Part shown: one piece after another, positions 1 through 7,808 of the stretch
Position numbering within the stretch: position 1 is the first letter of the stretch
Layout: every line of letters starts with the position of its first letter
DNA from: an uncultured Campylobacter sp.
GTDB taxonomy: Bacteria; Campylobacterota; Campylobacteria; Campylobacterales; Campylobacteraceae
Length of the DNA stretch: 23,482 nt
Reading direction: 5' to 3'
Assembly (NCBI RefSeq): GCF_938017615.1
Contig: NZ_CALIJA010000166.1
Coordinates: 1 to 23,482, forward strand
Translations under genes and position numbers: made by a program
Notes under the pieces: generated by a model
The model's database searches: none
What the model saw: only the letters and a program-made list of their open reading frames with translations
Told to the model about the DNA's origin: nothing

Positions 1-893
1 TCACTGCTATACAAATAAATCAAATAGTAGTGTGCCGCTATGGCAACGGCATTGTATAGATACTTACCATATCCAGGTCTGGCGACTTTTATAAACGGGA
101 AAATTTTAAATCCTTTTAAAGAACGGTTAATATAGAAATAGACGATTAGTTTTAGAAGCATATTGATTATATACATAAAAATTAGCGCTACCAAGAAAAG
201 ACCCAGAGAACCGACACATAATAATACAACTAGCACAATAAAAGATGAGGTGCGAAAATTTTCAGTTGAAAAATTTCTACGCAATACTTCCTCTTCCACT
301 TTGCACTGCCTTTTAACGACCCCTTTATCTAAAAATTCTATGTATTGATCGGTAAATCTTATTTCGCGTTTATTGCGTATTGCGGTAAAGATATAAGTAA
401 TAACGGCGATTAGTAATAGCGCCATGCAGGACAGCAAATATTCGTAAGTATTGATATATCCGAAGTCTATAATATCTCGAATAAGAAGTAGCGGCAGACC
501 CGATACCGGAAGAATTATAAAAAGCCGCGCATAAACAAAAAATTTTTCATAATTTTTGATGATTATCGGCTCTTTGTCGTAATCTCTAGCCTTAGAATTT
601 TTAAATAAAATAGCATTGTCTGGATCTAAATTTTGAAATTTTCTACCGCGCTCTGCGTTTAAATTTAGACCGTCTAAATTTCGATCATTAGAATTTAAAG
701 TTTTAGAATCTGTATTGTTTAAATCCGAGGCATCGAAATTTAAAACATTTAAATTTGAGTTAACGGATTTTGAGGTATTAAAATTTTCGCCATCGAAATT
801 TTGAGCACTAAAATCTTCCTGCGAGCCTTGCTCTAAATTTTGACGCCGCTCATTTAGAATTTTCTTTAGCTCTTCGAGCCTTGCTTCGTTCAT
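1..893 (-). CDS. Membrane protein of unknown function, C-terminus beyond the left edge
   Basis: I translated the minus strand from the ATG at 893-891 and found no stop before the window edge, giving at least 297 residues. The first ~17 residues are charged and helix-like (MNEARLEELKKILNERRQ). Residues ~18-90 are Asn/Asp/Ser/Leu/Phe-rich and low complexity, with recurring QNF, ENF, NLN and NLD motifs. Hydrophobic stretches follow at about 117-137, 149-172 and 220-255, with a further one near the edge, so it is an integral membrane protein with a long disordered cytoplasmic N-terminus. The start is supported by a GGGATAAGG ribosome site just upstream. I do not recognise the family. The coding potential of the membrane part is convincing; the Asn-rich part may be an expansion by repeated AAATTT words. 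Confidence 0.75.
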   Translation of the reverse strand, partial: MNEARLEELKKILNERRQNLEQGSQEDFSAQNFDGENFNTSKSVNSNLNVLNFDASDLNNTDSKTLNSNDRNLDGLNLNAERGRKFQNLDPDNAILFKNSKARDYDKEPIIIKNYEKFFVYARLFIILPVSGLPLLLIRDIIDFGYINTYEYLLSCMALLLIAVITYIFTAIRNKREIRFTDQYIEFLDKGVVKRQCKVEEEVLRRNFSTENFRTSSFIVLVVLLCVGSLGLFLVALIFMYIINMLLKLIVYFYINRSLKGFKIFPFIKVARPGYGKYLYNAVAIAAHYYLIYLYSS

Positions 894-921
894 CCTTATC
901 CCTCGCCTGCGATCTTAAGCG

Positions 922-927
922 ATCATA
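922..927 (-). promoter_or_regulatory. Candidate -10 box for the left-edge membrane protein gene
   Basis: Read on the minus strand this is TATGAT, 28 bases upstream of the ATG at 893, in an A/T-rich stretch with no clear -35, which is normal for Campylobacter sigma-70 promoters. It is a visual match only. Confidence 0.35.
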
Positions 928-1038
928 TTTTACTTCTTTATACCTTGGGATAGTATTAAATTTAAGGCTACCTTGCTTGCCAGACTCAAGCATTTTTGAA
1001 ATTTATTTGTTGAGTAAAATTTAGTGAGATAAAGAGAT

Positions 1039-1069
1039 AAATTTAAGCGGGAAGAACCCGCTTAAATTT
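1039..1069 (-). terminator. Intrinsic terminator of the frd operon
   Basis: A perfect 13-bp inverted repeat (AAATTTAAGCGGG at 1039-1051, its complement at 1057-1069) encloses a 5-base loop. In the minus-strand transcript it is followed by a U-rich stretch (ATCTCTTTATC). The upstream base of the stem coincides with the frdB stop codon (1069-1071), so the hairpin begins at the very end of the coding region. Confidence 0.8.
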
Positions 1070-1806
1070 TATTTGCCGCAGCCGCATTTGCCCTGAGCGG
1101 CAAGCTTGCGGCGGACATAGGCGATTTTGCTTTGAAGCGGGAGATGCTTAGGGCAGTGGTCTTCGCAGCCTAGCAGCGTCATACAGCCGAATACTCCGTC
1201 ATCATCGCCGATTAGCTCGTAAAAATCCTCGTCGCTGCGTTTATCCAGCGCATCGATCTGAAAGCGCGCTATGCGGTTGATGCCGACGGCGCCGATGTAG
1301 TCTTTTCGCATTATCGCTACGCCGCATGCAGCTACGCAGATACCGCACTCGATGCAGCGATCCAGCTCGAAAACCTCCTGCGCGACCTCCGGCTCGACCT
1401 TCTCCTCAAGCTTGGAGATATCGGTTTCGTGATCGGTGTGGATCCAGCTCTCTACGCGTTTGCTCATCGCGTTCATCCAGTTGCCCGTATCAACGCTGAG
1501 GTCTTTTAGCAACTTAAAAAATGGAAGTGGCATAAGCTCGATCACGCCGTCCGGATAATCCTTAGTAAGCGTGCGGCACGCAAGCTGCGGCTTACCGTTT
1601 ACGAGCATACCGCAGCTACCGCAGATACCCGCGCGACAAACGAAGTCGAAGCTTAGCTCGGGATCAAATTTCTCACGAATCACGTTAAGCGCGATAAACA
1701 ACGTCATGCCGTCGGTCTCTTCGATCTCATAAGTAACGAAGTGCGGCTTTGAAATTTTGCTTAACGGATTGTACTTAAATGCCTTTATTGTTATTTTTCT
1801 ACTCAT
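1069..1806 (-). CDS. frdB: Fumarate reductase iron-sulfur subunit FrdB
   Basis: This is the electron-transfer subunit of the membrane-bound quinol:fumarate reductase, passing electrons from haem b in FrdC to FAD in FrdA. The 245 residues carry all expected cluster ligands. The [2Fe-2S] ligands are C57, C62, C65 and C77 (CRAGICGSC). The [4Fe-4S] ligands are C151, C154 and C157 (CIECGIC) with C218. The [3Fe-4S] ligands are C161, C208 and C214. The C-terminus ends in a CGCGK tail. Its ATG lies 8 bp inside the end of frdA, indicating translational coupling in a frdCAB operon. The order and ligand spacing match the Wolinella/Campylobacter menaquinol enzyme. Nothing appears broken. Confidence 0.97.
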   Translation of the reverse strand: MSRKITIKAFKYNPLSKISKPHFVTYEIEETDGMTLFIALNVIREKFDPELSFDFVCRAGICGSCGMLVNGKPQLACRTLTKDYPDGVIELMPLPFFKLLKDLSVDTGNWMNAMSKRVESWIHTDHETDISKLEEKVEPEVAQEVFELDRCIECGICVAACGVAIMRKDYIGAVGINRIARFQIDALDKRSDEDFYELIGDDDGVFGCMTLLGCEDHCPKHLPLQSKIAYVRRKLAAQGKCGCGK

Positions 1807-3817
1807 ATCCTATACCTGCTCTTTCATTAGGTGCTTTGTATTTTGGCTGCAATTCATAATGCATCAATGCTTCTTGAATTTCATATCTGCCTTTGCCCTC
1901 GGCTTGCATTTTCTCGCGAATTTCATCGACCTCTTTTTGGCGCACGGCGCTGTCCGGATGCTCGATGATATTGCCTTTGGCGCCGTATCCGCGGAATGCA
2001 GGCGGCATCTCCATCTTCATAATATCAAGTGGCTCGTAGCTTAGAGTAGGCATAGTATCGCCCTCTTTCCAGTTTGCAAGCGTTCGTTTTAGCCAGTTTA
2101 GATCGTCGCGTTTTGGATAATCCTCGCGGAAGTGCGCGCCGCGGCTTTCTGTGCGATCAAGCGCACCCTTGGCGATACAAAGCGCAAGCTTTAACATCTT
2201 CGGTACGCGATAAGCCTCCTCGAGCTCCGGATTTCCGAAAAGCTCTTTATTGCTTACTTTGACGTCCAAGGACTGCTTGTAAAGCTCTTCAAGCTCTTTT
2301 ACGGCTTTGGCTAATCCCTCGCCGGTGCGGAAGATCGCGCAGTGCTCCCACATCACGTCTTTCATCTTGTTTTTTATCTCAAATACGTTAAATTTACCCT
2401 CTTTTTCAAGCAGGCTCTTAATGTAATTTTTCTCTTTATCTACGAATTTTTGTATATCGTGCGTATTGATATCGACATCGTGCCCTTGGCAATACTCCGC
2501 AAAATACTCGCCCACGATCATGCCCGCGACGACGGTTTCGGCGACGGAATTTCCGCCCAAGCGGTTAAAGCCGTGCATATCCCAGCACGCAGCCTCGCCG
2601 GCGCTGAAAAGTCCAGCTAGCGTTGGGCTCTCACCCGTAGCCTTTGTTTTGATACCGCCCATCGAGTAGTGCTGCATAGGAAGGATCGGAGCCCAGCCCT
2701 TGCCGCGCTTTCTGCCCTGCTCGTCGGTTATTACCTCGGTGTCGGCAGGATCGATGCCGTTGAAAATCTCGCAAATTTCTTGCACGTCGCGTAAATTTTT
2801 CTCGATATGCTCGCGTCCGAGGATCGATATGTCAAGCCAAACATGCTCGCCGTAAGGGCTCTTTACCCCCTTACCTGCGCGGATATGCTCCATTATGCGG
2901 CGACTTACGACGTCGCGGCTAGCAAGTTCCTTTTTCTCGGGCTCATAATCCGGCATAAAGCGGTAGCCGTCCACGTCGCGTAAAATTCCGCCGTCACCGC
3001 GGCAACCCTCAGTAAGCAAAATTCCGCTCGGAACGATAGGGGTCGGGTGAAACTGCACCGCTTCCATATTTCCAAGCTGCGCGACCCCCGTCTCAAGCGC
3101 GATAGCTGCGCCGATACCCTCGCAAACGACGGCGTTTGTAGTGTGTTTATATACTCTGCCGTAGCCGCCGGTAGCGATCAACGTGCCCTTTGATACGTAT
3201 GCGATCAGCTCGCCGGTAACCAAATCGCGCACGATTGCGCCGTAGCAGCGGTTGTTTGCGTGAATTAGCGCGATCGCTTCTTTTCTATCATGAATATCTA
3301 CGTTATGCTTTAGCGCTTCGTTCGCAACGGCAAAAAGCATTGTATGTCCCGTAGCATCGGCAGTATAGCAGGTTCGCCATTTTTTCGTGCCGCCGAAGTC
3401 GCGGCTGTGGATAAGTCCGTGAACCTCATCTTTTTCGGTGATCGTGGTCTTTTGAGCGTTGATAATAGCGCTTCGCTCGCCCCTTGTAATCCTGGTCCAA
3501 GGAACGCCCCAGCCTGCAAGCTCGCGAATAGCCTTAGGCGCCGTTTGTGCAAACATCCTAGCGACATCCTGATCACAGCCCCAGTCGCTTCCTTTTACGG
3601 TATCGGCAAAGTGCACGTCCTCATTATCGCCCTCGCTCATCTTGGAATTTCCAAGCGACGCCTGCATGCCGCCTTGAGCTGCCGCAGAGTGCGAGCGCTT
3701 AACAGGGATCAGACTCAAAACGATGGTGCTAAGCCCCTTCTCGCCGGTAGCGATCGCAGCTCTTAAGCCCGCCAAACCGCCGCCAATAACTAAAGAATCG
3801 CAATATATTACATTCAT
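1799..3817 (-). CDS. frdA: Fumarate reductase flavoprotein subunit FrdA
   Basis: This is the catalytic subunit that reduces fumarate to succinate on the cytoplasmic face of the inner membrane. The 672 residues begin with a Rossmann FAD-binding motif (IGGGLAG, residues 11-17), then RSHSAAAQGG (41-50), where H43 is the residue expected to bind FAD covalently. Typical FrdA/SdhA blocks follow: QFHPT, GILLTEGCRGDGG and the HGFNRLGGNS dinucleotide-binding block. The length fits the family. The ATG at 3817 is preceded by GGGAGC with good spacing, 10 bp after the frdC stop, and the gene overlaps frdB by 8 bp. As part of the menaquinol-linked enzyme it supports anaerobic respiration with fumarate. Confidence 0.97.
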   Translation of the reverse strand: MNVIYCDSLVIGGGLAGLRAAIATGEKGLSTIVLSLIPVKRSHSAAAQGGMQASLGNSKMSEGDNEDVHFADTVKGSDWGCDQDVARMFAQTAPKAIRELAGWGVPWTRITRGERSAIINAQKTTITEKDEVHGLIHSRDFGGTKKWRTCYTADATGHTMLFAVANEALKHNVDIHDRKEAIALIHANNRCYGAIVRDLVTGELIAYVSKGTLIATGGYGRVYKHTTNAVVCEGIGAAIALETGVAQLGNMEAVQFHPTPIVPSGILLTEGCRGDGGILRDVDGYRFMPDYEPEKKELASRDVVSRRIMEHIRAGKGVKSPYGEHVWLDISILGREHIEKNLRDVQEICEIFNGIDPADTEVITDEQGRKRGKGWAPILPMQHYSMGGIKTKATGESPTLAGLFSAGEAACWDMHGFNRLGGNSVAETVVAGMIVGEYFAEYCQGHDVDINTHDIQKFVDKEKNYIKSLLEKEGKFNVFEIKNKMKDVMWEHCAIFRTGEGLAKAVKELEELYKQSLDVKVSNKELFGNPELEEAYRVPKMLKLALCIAKGALDRTESRGAHFREDYPKRDDLNWLKRTLANWKEGDTMPTLSYEPLDIMKMEMPPAFRGYGAKGNIIEHPDSAVRQKEVDEIREKMQAEGKGRYEIQEALMHYELQPKYKAPNERAGIGYE

Positions 3818-3827
3818 CCTAAGCTCC

Positions 3828-4511
3828 CTATTCTAAACTTAACCATTTAAAATCGGCGATTATCGAAAGCAGGAAAAATGCGCCCCAAACGATAAAAACC
3901 GCCTTTTTAATGAAGGCTCTTTTCCTTTGAATTTCCGCCTTCGTGCCGTCTATGCTGATCCATTTCATATATAATCTATAAATTCCGATGCTAGCGTGAG
4001 TTACTACGAAAATCAATAAAACGAAATAAAATAGATGAAGCTGTCCGAATCTAGCAATAGCAAGATCTGCAGTAATTTTCGGACCGAATACGATCATTAA
4101 AATATGAGCCGCCGCAAAGAAAAATAGTAAAAATCCCGTCCAAAACTGAAACCACCAAAGCGTCGTGTCGCAATGCTTCATTCGCATTTTGTGCGCTTTA
4201 AACGCCCTGTAAGCGGCGTAGTTAGCCGGAAATTTTCTCATCGCCAAAAACGCGTGAACTACGAAAATCACGAAAATCACGAAAGCGACGATGTTTGTAA
4301 CGAAATAAATTCCGCCCGGTTCGGCGAAATGTACGACGCCCTCGAACGCGCCCTTACCGATCAAAATCGTGCCGGTAAATATCATATGACACAGCATGAA
4401 ACAGGCCAAAATCAGCCCGCTGATGCTTTGCGCCACGTCTTGCAAAGCCATAATGCGGCTTTTTTTGCCGTCTATGGATCTGCCCGTAAAGCCTTCAATG
4501 CGACCTAGCAT
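3828..4511 (-). CDS. frdC: Fumarate reductase di-haem cytochrome b subunit FrdC
   Basis: This is the membrane anchor that oxidises menaquinol and holds two b haems. The 227 residues form about five hydrophobic helices. Four histidines sit in the expected helices and are the likely axial ligands: H42 (CHM), H86 (VVHAF), H136 (AAHIL) and H172 (THASIG), corresponding to H44, H93, H143 and H182 of Wolinella FrdC as I recall that sequence. E64 (HFAEPG) lines up with the quinol-site Glu66. The position matching Glu180 of the proton E-pathway is Val170 here, a notable difference. The start is fixed by AAGGAG upstream of the ATG at 4511. It is the first gene of frdCAB and somewhat shorter than the ~256-residue Wolinella protein. 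Confidence 0.95.
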   Translation of the reverse strand: MLGRIEGFTGRSIDGKKSRIMALQDVAQSISGLILACFMLCHMIFTGTILIGKGAFEGVVHFAEPGGIYFVTNIVAFVIFVIFVVHAFLAMRKFPANYAAYRAFKAHKMRMKHCDTTLWWFQFWTGFLLFFFAAAHILMIVFGPKITADLAIARFGQLHLFYFVLLIFVVTHASIGIYRLYMKWISIDGTKAEIQRKRAFIKKAVFIVWGAFFLLSIIADFKWLSLE

Positions 4512-4532
4512 AGGTTCTCCTTAAAAAAGATG

Positions 4533-4582
4533 ATTATAAATCCCCGCTAAACGAAAATTTACATTTTTGTAAAGAGATTATA
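4533..4582 (-). promoter_or_regulatory. Candidate frd operon promoter(s)
   Basis: The 94-bp gap between lgt and frdC contains two perfect TATAAT boxes when read on the minus strand, at 4577-4582 and 4533-4538. They lie about 65 and 22 bases before the frdC ATG. The surrounding DNA is A/T-rich with T-runs upstream of the distal box. Which one is used cannot be told from sequence. Confidence 0.5.
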
Positions 4583-4605
4583 TTACTTTTTAACTTTAGA
4601 TTAAT

Positions 4606-5424
4606 TTAATTTCTGCAAATTAGTTTTTTCTTCAAAGACTGCTTTAAGAAAACTGCTATCAAAAACATTACTAAAGATAAAATTTGCCCCATCGATAAAT
4701 TTAAAAATACAAAGCCAAGCCCATCGTCCGGCTCTCTAAAAAATTCTACGAAAAATCTAAACGCCGTGTATAGCATCGCATACAGACATATCAACTCACC
4801 GTTAAATTTCTTAAATTTACGGTAGAAAAATAAAATCGCAAAAATAACGAGCCCTTCCAAAACCGCCTCATAAAGCTGGCTTGGATGGCGCAATGTGCCG
4901 CTCACCAAAATCCCCCACGGCTCGGTCGTTTCGCGCCCGAAAAGCTCCTGATTTAAAAAATTTCCAACGCGCCCGAAAAAATATCCAAGCGGCACGCTAA
5001 GTGCCACCAGATCGAGCAGCGCCCACATATCGGTTTTAAATTTTTTGCAAAACCAAACCGTTGCGATCACGAATCCGACGACCGCGCCGTGATAGCTCAT
5101 ACCGCGGATGCCCACGAACTCGCCGTTATGAAAGGGGTTGAAAATTTGCCACGGATGGCTGAAATACCACGCCGCCTCGCCCGAATAGATCGCGATGTAT
5201 CCAAGCCGCGCGCCCAAAATGACGCCCACTTCGACCCAGATAAAGTAGCGATCGAGCATCTTATCGCTGAAGTCAAGGCCGTCTTTTCGCACGAAATATT
5301 TGGCGATAAATAGCGCCGTAAGCAGCGCCAAAACGTACATAATGCCGTACCAGTGCACATTTATGCCAAACGCGCTAAATGCCACGGGATCAAAGTGGGC
5401 GTAAATTTCGTTCCAGTAATTCAA
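4606..5424 (-). CDS. lgt: Prolipoprotein diacylglyceryl transferase Lgt
   Basis: Lgt is an inner-membrane enzyme that transfers diacylglycerol from phosphatidylglycerol to the lipobox cysteine of prolipoproteins. The 272 residues show the family signatures: HWYGIMY (24-30), MSYHGA (109-114, with the conserved His-Gly), the Lgt hallmark GRVGNFLNQELFGR (151-164), HPSQLYEA (180-187) and RFFVEFFREPD (223-233). Several hydrophobic helices surround them. The start is a TTG at 5424, supported by AAAGGAA about 8 bases upstream; no ATG in a comparable position would keep the N-terminal motif. It sits directly upstream of frdCAB, an arrangement I also recall in C. jejuni. A separate frd promoter in the gap suggests the two are not strictly co-regulated. 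Confidence 0.95.
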   Translation of the reverse strand: MNYWNEIYAHFDPVAFSAFGINVHWYGIMYVLALLTALFIAKYFVRKDGLDFSDKMLDRYFIWVEVGVILGARLGYIAIYSGEAAWYFSHPWQIFNPFHNGEFVGIRGMSYHGAVVGFVIATVWFCKKFKTDMWALLDLVALSVPLGYFFGRVGNFLNQELFGRETTEPWGILVSGTLRHPSQLYEAVLEGLVIFAILFFYRKFKKFNGELICLYAMLYTAFRFFVEFFREPDDGLGFVFLNLSMGQILSLVMFLIAVFLKQSLKKKLICRN

Positions 5425-5445
5425 ATTTTTCCTTTGTTTTAAATT

Positions 5446-6091
5446 TTAAAATTTAACGGCGCCCATCGGACGCTGCGTAGCGCACGTTCGACAAAAGACG
5501 CAAAGCGACGCATACGTGAGTGCGGAAGCCAGGCTTCCAAGCTTGATCGCAGACGCAAAGCGCTTAAGACGCGGATGTCTAACGAAAGCGTCGAACAATG
5601 CGCAGGGCACCTCATGTAAAATTTCAAACGACGACGCTAAATGGGGCGTAAGGCGCCACACGTAAAGCACCGAGCGGCGGTACCAGACGACATACAAAGC
5701 GACACGCAAGACGTCAAAGCGCAAAACGACGCGACGCGAACAAAGCACGCAGCACAATAATGCATGCGGTGTAAAATGATGGCGCCGAGCAAAACTCGCA
5801 GTGCGCGCAAAACAAACGTCGAACGGCACATGCGCAAAATACCGAATGCCGCGCAGAATTAAAACGACGCGCGCGATACGACAAGCACCGACGCACAAAA
5901 CCGCAAGGCAGCTACTTTGCATCCGCGCAGATAACGCAGATAAAATTCGCCCGTCTCGCTTAGCTTATCGCGCCCGCAGGAGCTGTATCGGCTACAGCGC
6001 AAGAAATTTCCGAAAGCAAGCTTTAAATTCTATCTCTACGCAGCACTCTCCGTGTCGAACGCGCAAAAATACCTAGCGCGCGTTCTAAATT
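5446..6091. other. GC-rich spacer with no credible gene (spacer A)
   Basis: About 650 bases lie between lgt and the 6092-6631 gene. The stretch is rich in GCG/CGC and repeats short words such as CAAAGCG (near 5497, 5549, 5692 and 5713). It contains the 15-base palindrome GGAAGCCAGGCTTCC at 5524-5538. Long open frames exist on both strands, but their translations are Arg/Cys/Ala/Val-rich with no domain pattern, as expected from CG-rich sequence with few stop codons. No ribosome site or conserved motif supports a protein. It could be a decayed gene or an expanded intergenic repeat region. It resembles spacer B (10188-11107) in composition. Confidence 0.6.
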
Positions 6092-6631
6092 TTAAATTCC
6101 AAGCCCCAGCGTCTCTTTCACCACGCGGCAAAAATCCGCCAAAAACCACCCAAGCGCCTTATAATAGCTGCTTTTGGCGTTTATCTGCACGTGCGTAGCA
6201 AGCGCGGAAAAGCTAGGAATAATAAATTGCGCCAGATATAGCGTCAAAATTTTATGCGATTTCGCGTCCGTGTTTTGCTTAAAGATCATAGCAAGCAGCG
6301 CTAGCATATTGGCTGCGTGAGCGCTTTTAAGCTCCGCGAAAGGCTTTTTAAAGCGGCATTTTTCATAAAACAGCTCCACTTCGCTTTCGCTTATGAGCTT
6401 GAAAAAATCCATCTCAAACGCCCCTTTTAGCGCCTCAAAATCGCGCCCTAGCGCTGCGTAGTCCTCGCCCTGCACCTTTTGCCAAAACTCATGGCCGTTT
6501 TTGTTCTCGATATTTTTATTTACGATGATCCAGTTTTTGCCCAAGCCGCGCAACTTCTGCTCATCTATCACGCCTTTAAAATTCGTCGCAAAGATTATGC
6601 AGATCACCGAGTATAGCTCACCTAATTTCAT
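6092..6631 (-). CDS. Hypothetical protein, possibly a divergent TorD/DmsD-type chaperone
   Basis: The 179-residue, mainly helical, cytoplasmic protein has no signal peptide or membrane helix. I do not recognise it firmly. Three features recall the TorD/DmsD family of redox-enzyme maturation chaperones: an acidic, aromatic centre (FEMDFFKLI, about 72-80), an Ala/Leu-rich helix after SAHAANMLALLAMI (about 104-117), and a C-terminal pattern LAQFIIPSFSALATHV followed by SSYYKALGWFLADF, which has the layout of the family's last two helices. The PPYES-like loop of true TorD proteins is not evident. The ATG at 6631 has AAAGGAAA upstream, 19 bp after the dinB stop, so it is the last gene of the HIT-WG-ribBA-dinB operon. 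Confidence 0.7.
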   Translation of the reverse strand: MKLGELYSVICIIFATNFKGVIDEQKLRGLGKNWIIVNKNIENKNGHEFWQKVQGEDYAALGRDFEALKGAFEMDFFKLISESEVELFYEKCRFKKPFAELKSAHAANMLALLAMIFKQNTDAKSHKILTLYLAQFIIPSFSALATHVQINAKSSYYKALGWFLADFCRVVKETLGLGI

Positions 6632-6650
6632 CTTTTTCCTTTAAATTTAA

Positions 6651-7808
6651 TCAAATTTCGCTCGCCTTTTTTAGCTTTTCGATACCGAATTTTTCCCAAA
6701 TCCTGCTTAAAGACCGATCCAAGCTCTGCTGCTTTTTATCGATCTCGCCAAAGAGCAGCGAGCCGCCCGATCTGCCGCCGAAATTTGAAAGATTTAGCGC
6801 TATGTGGATTATCTGCGCGCTTTTTTTCACGTCGCAGAGCTCAAACAGCTCAAGCGCGGTCTCGCTCAGTAAGCTTAGACTAAACGCCCTATCCTGGCTG
6901 ATCTGGTGCGAAAACTCCTCGCGCGATTTATAGCGGATCTTTAGATCATAAGTCGCGGGCTTTAGGCCCTTTGCGAGCACTTCGCCCGCCAAATGGCGCG
7001 CCAAAATTAAAATTTTACGCCGCAGCTCGTCCCGATCGGCGCACGGCGCGAAGCTGCGCCCAAAGCCGATACTTTTGCGCTCGCGCTTTGAGACGACCTC
7101 ACCCTCGTCCTCGCCGCTAAGGGCTGCGAAAATTTTCCTGCCGTTTGCGCCCATCTTTTCAAAAATTTCTCTGTGCCCTAGCGCGTCGCCGAAGCTTATG
7201 ATGCCGTATTTGCCGAGCGTTTTTTGCGCCGCTTTGCCGATGCCAAAAAATTTCGCTACCGGCACGGCGGATAGCTCGCGCGCGATTTGCGATTTTAAAA
7301 TTTGCCGCACGCCGAAGGGCTTAGCAAGGCTCGTGGCGAGCTTTGCGATCAGTTTTGCTTCGCTAAGCCCGACGCTACACGGAAGGCTAAAGCGGCGCAT
7401 AATCTCGCTTTGCAAAAACGCGGCAAAGCCCAGCGCGTCCGCGTCGTAGGGCGTGCCGCGTAAATTTAGAAAAAACTCGTCGATGCTAAATTTTTCGATC
7501 TCGGGCGTAAAGCTTAGTAAAAACTCATAAATTTCGCGTGAAATTTTTCGGTATTCGCCGTGCTGCGAGCGCACCAAAATTAGCTGCGGGCAGAGTCCGA
7601 GCGCGATTTTAACGGGCTGAGCCGAGTGCACGCCGTCCGCTCTGGCCTCGTAGCTCGCGCTTAAAATCACGCTGCCAAGCTCGCTCTTGCCCCCGAAAAT
7701 CTCCTCGTCGCCGCCTCCGACGACTGCGATCTTTTTGCCCGCAAGTGCGGGATCAGCAAGCCTCGCTACAGAGACGAAGAAGCTGTCCAAATCGATATGA
7801 GCTATCAA
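6651..7808 (-). CDS. dinB: Y-family DNA polymerase IV (DinB)
   Basis: This is a translesion DNA polymerase that copies past damaged bases. The 385 residues begin with HIDLDSFFVSV (metal ligand D6, steric-gate aromatic F11), continue with SYEARADGVHSAQP (52-65, finger region), then FSIDEFFLNL with catalytic D110/E111, and SVGLSEAKLIAKLATSLAKP (thumb, helix-hairpin-helix lead-in). The little-finger domain follows from about residue 240. A GGSLLFGE segment near the C-terminus could be the sliding-clamp contact normally written QLxLF. The start is TTG at 7808, giving a 4-base TTGA overlap with the ribBA stop, so translation is probably coupled. The length is near the family norm. Pairing with ribBA looks like operon convenience rather than a functional link. 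Confidence 0.9.
   Translation of the reverse strand: MIAHIDLDSFFVSVARLADPALAGKKIAVVGGGDEEIFGGKSELGSVILSASYEARADGVHSAQPVKIALGLCPQLILVRSQHGEYRKISREIYEFLLSFTPEIEKFSIDEFFLNLRGTPYDADALGFAAFLQSEIMRRFSLPCSVGLSEAKLIAKLATSLAKPFGVRQILKSQIARELSAVPVAKFFGIGKAAQKTLGKYGIISFGDALGHREIFEKMGANGRKIFAALSGEDEGEVVSKRERKSIGFGRSFAPCADRDELRRKILILARHLAGEVLAKGLKPATYDLKIRYKSREEFSHQISQDRAFSLSLLSETALELFELCDVKKSAQIIHIALNLSNFGGRSGGSLLFGEIDKKQQSLDRSLSRIWEKFGIEKLKKASEI

Noticed and set aside
163..348. 61-codon plus-strand frame near the left edge
   Set aside because: It is antisense to the membrane protein frame, which is open over the whole 893 bases and has clear hydrophobic helices.
5446..5922. 158-codon open frame on the minus strand
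   Set aside because: The product is Cys/Arg/Val/Ala-rich with no domain pattern and no ribosome site; CG-rich DNA is poor in stop codons. Several overlapping frames look equally open.
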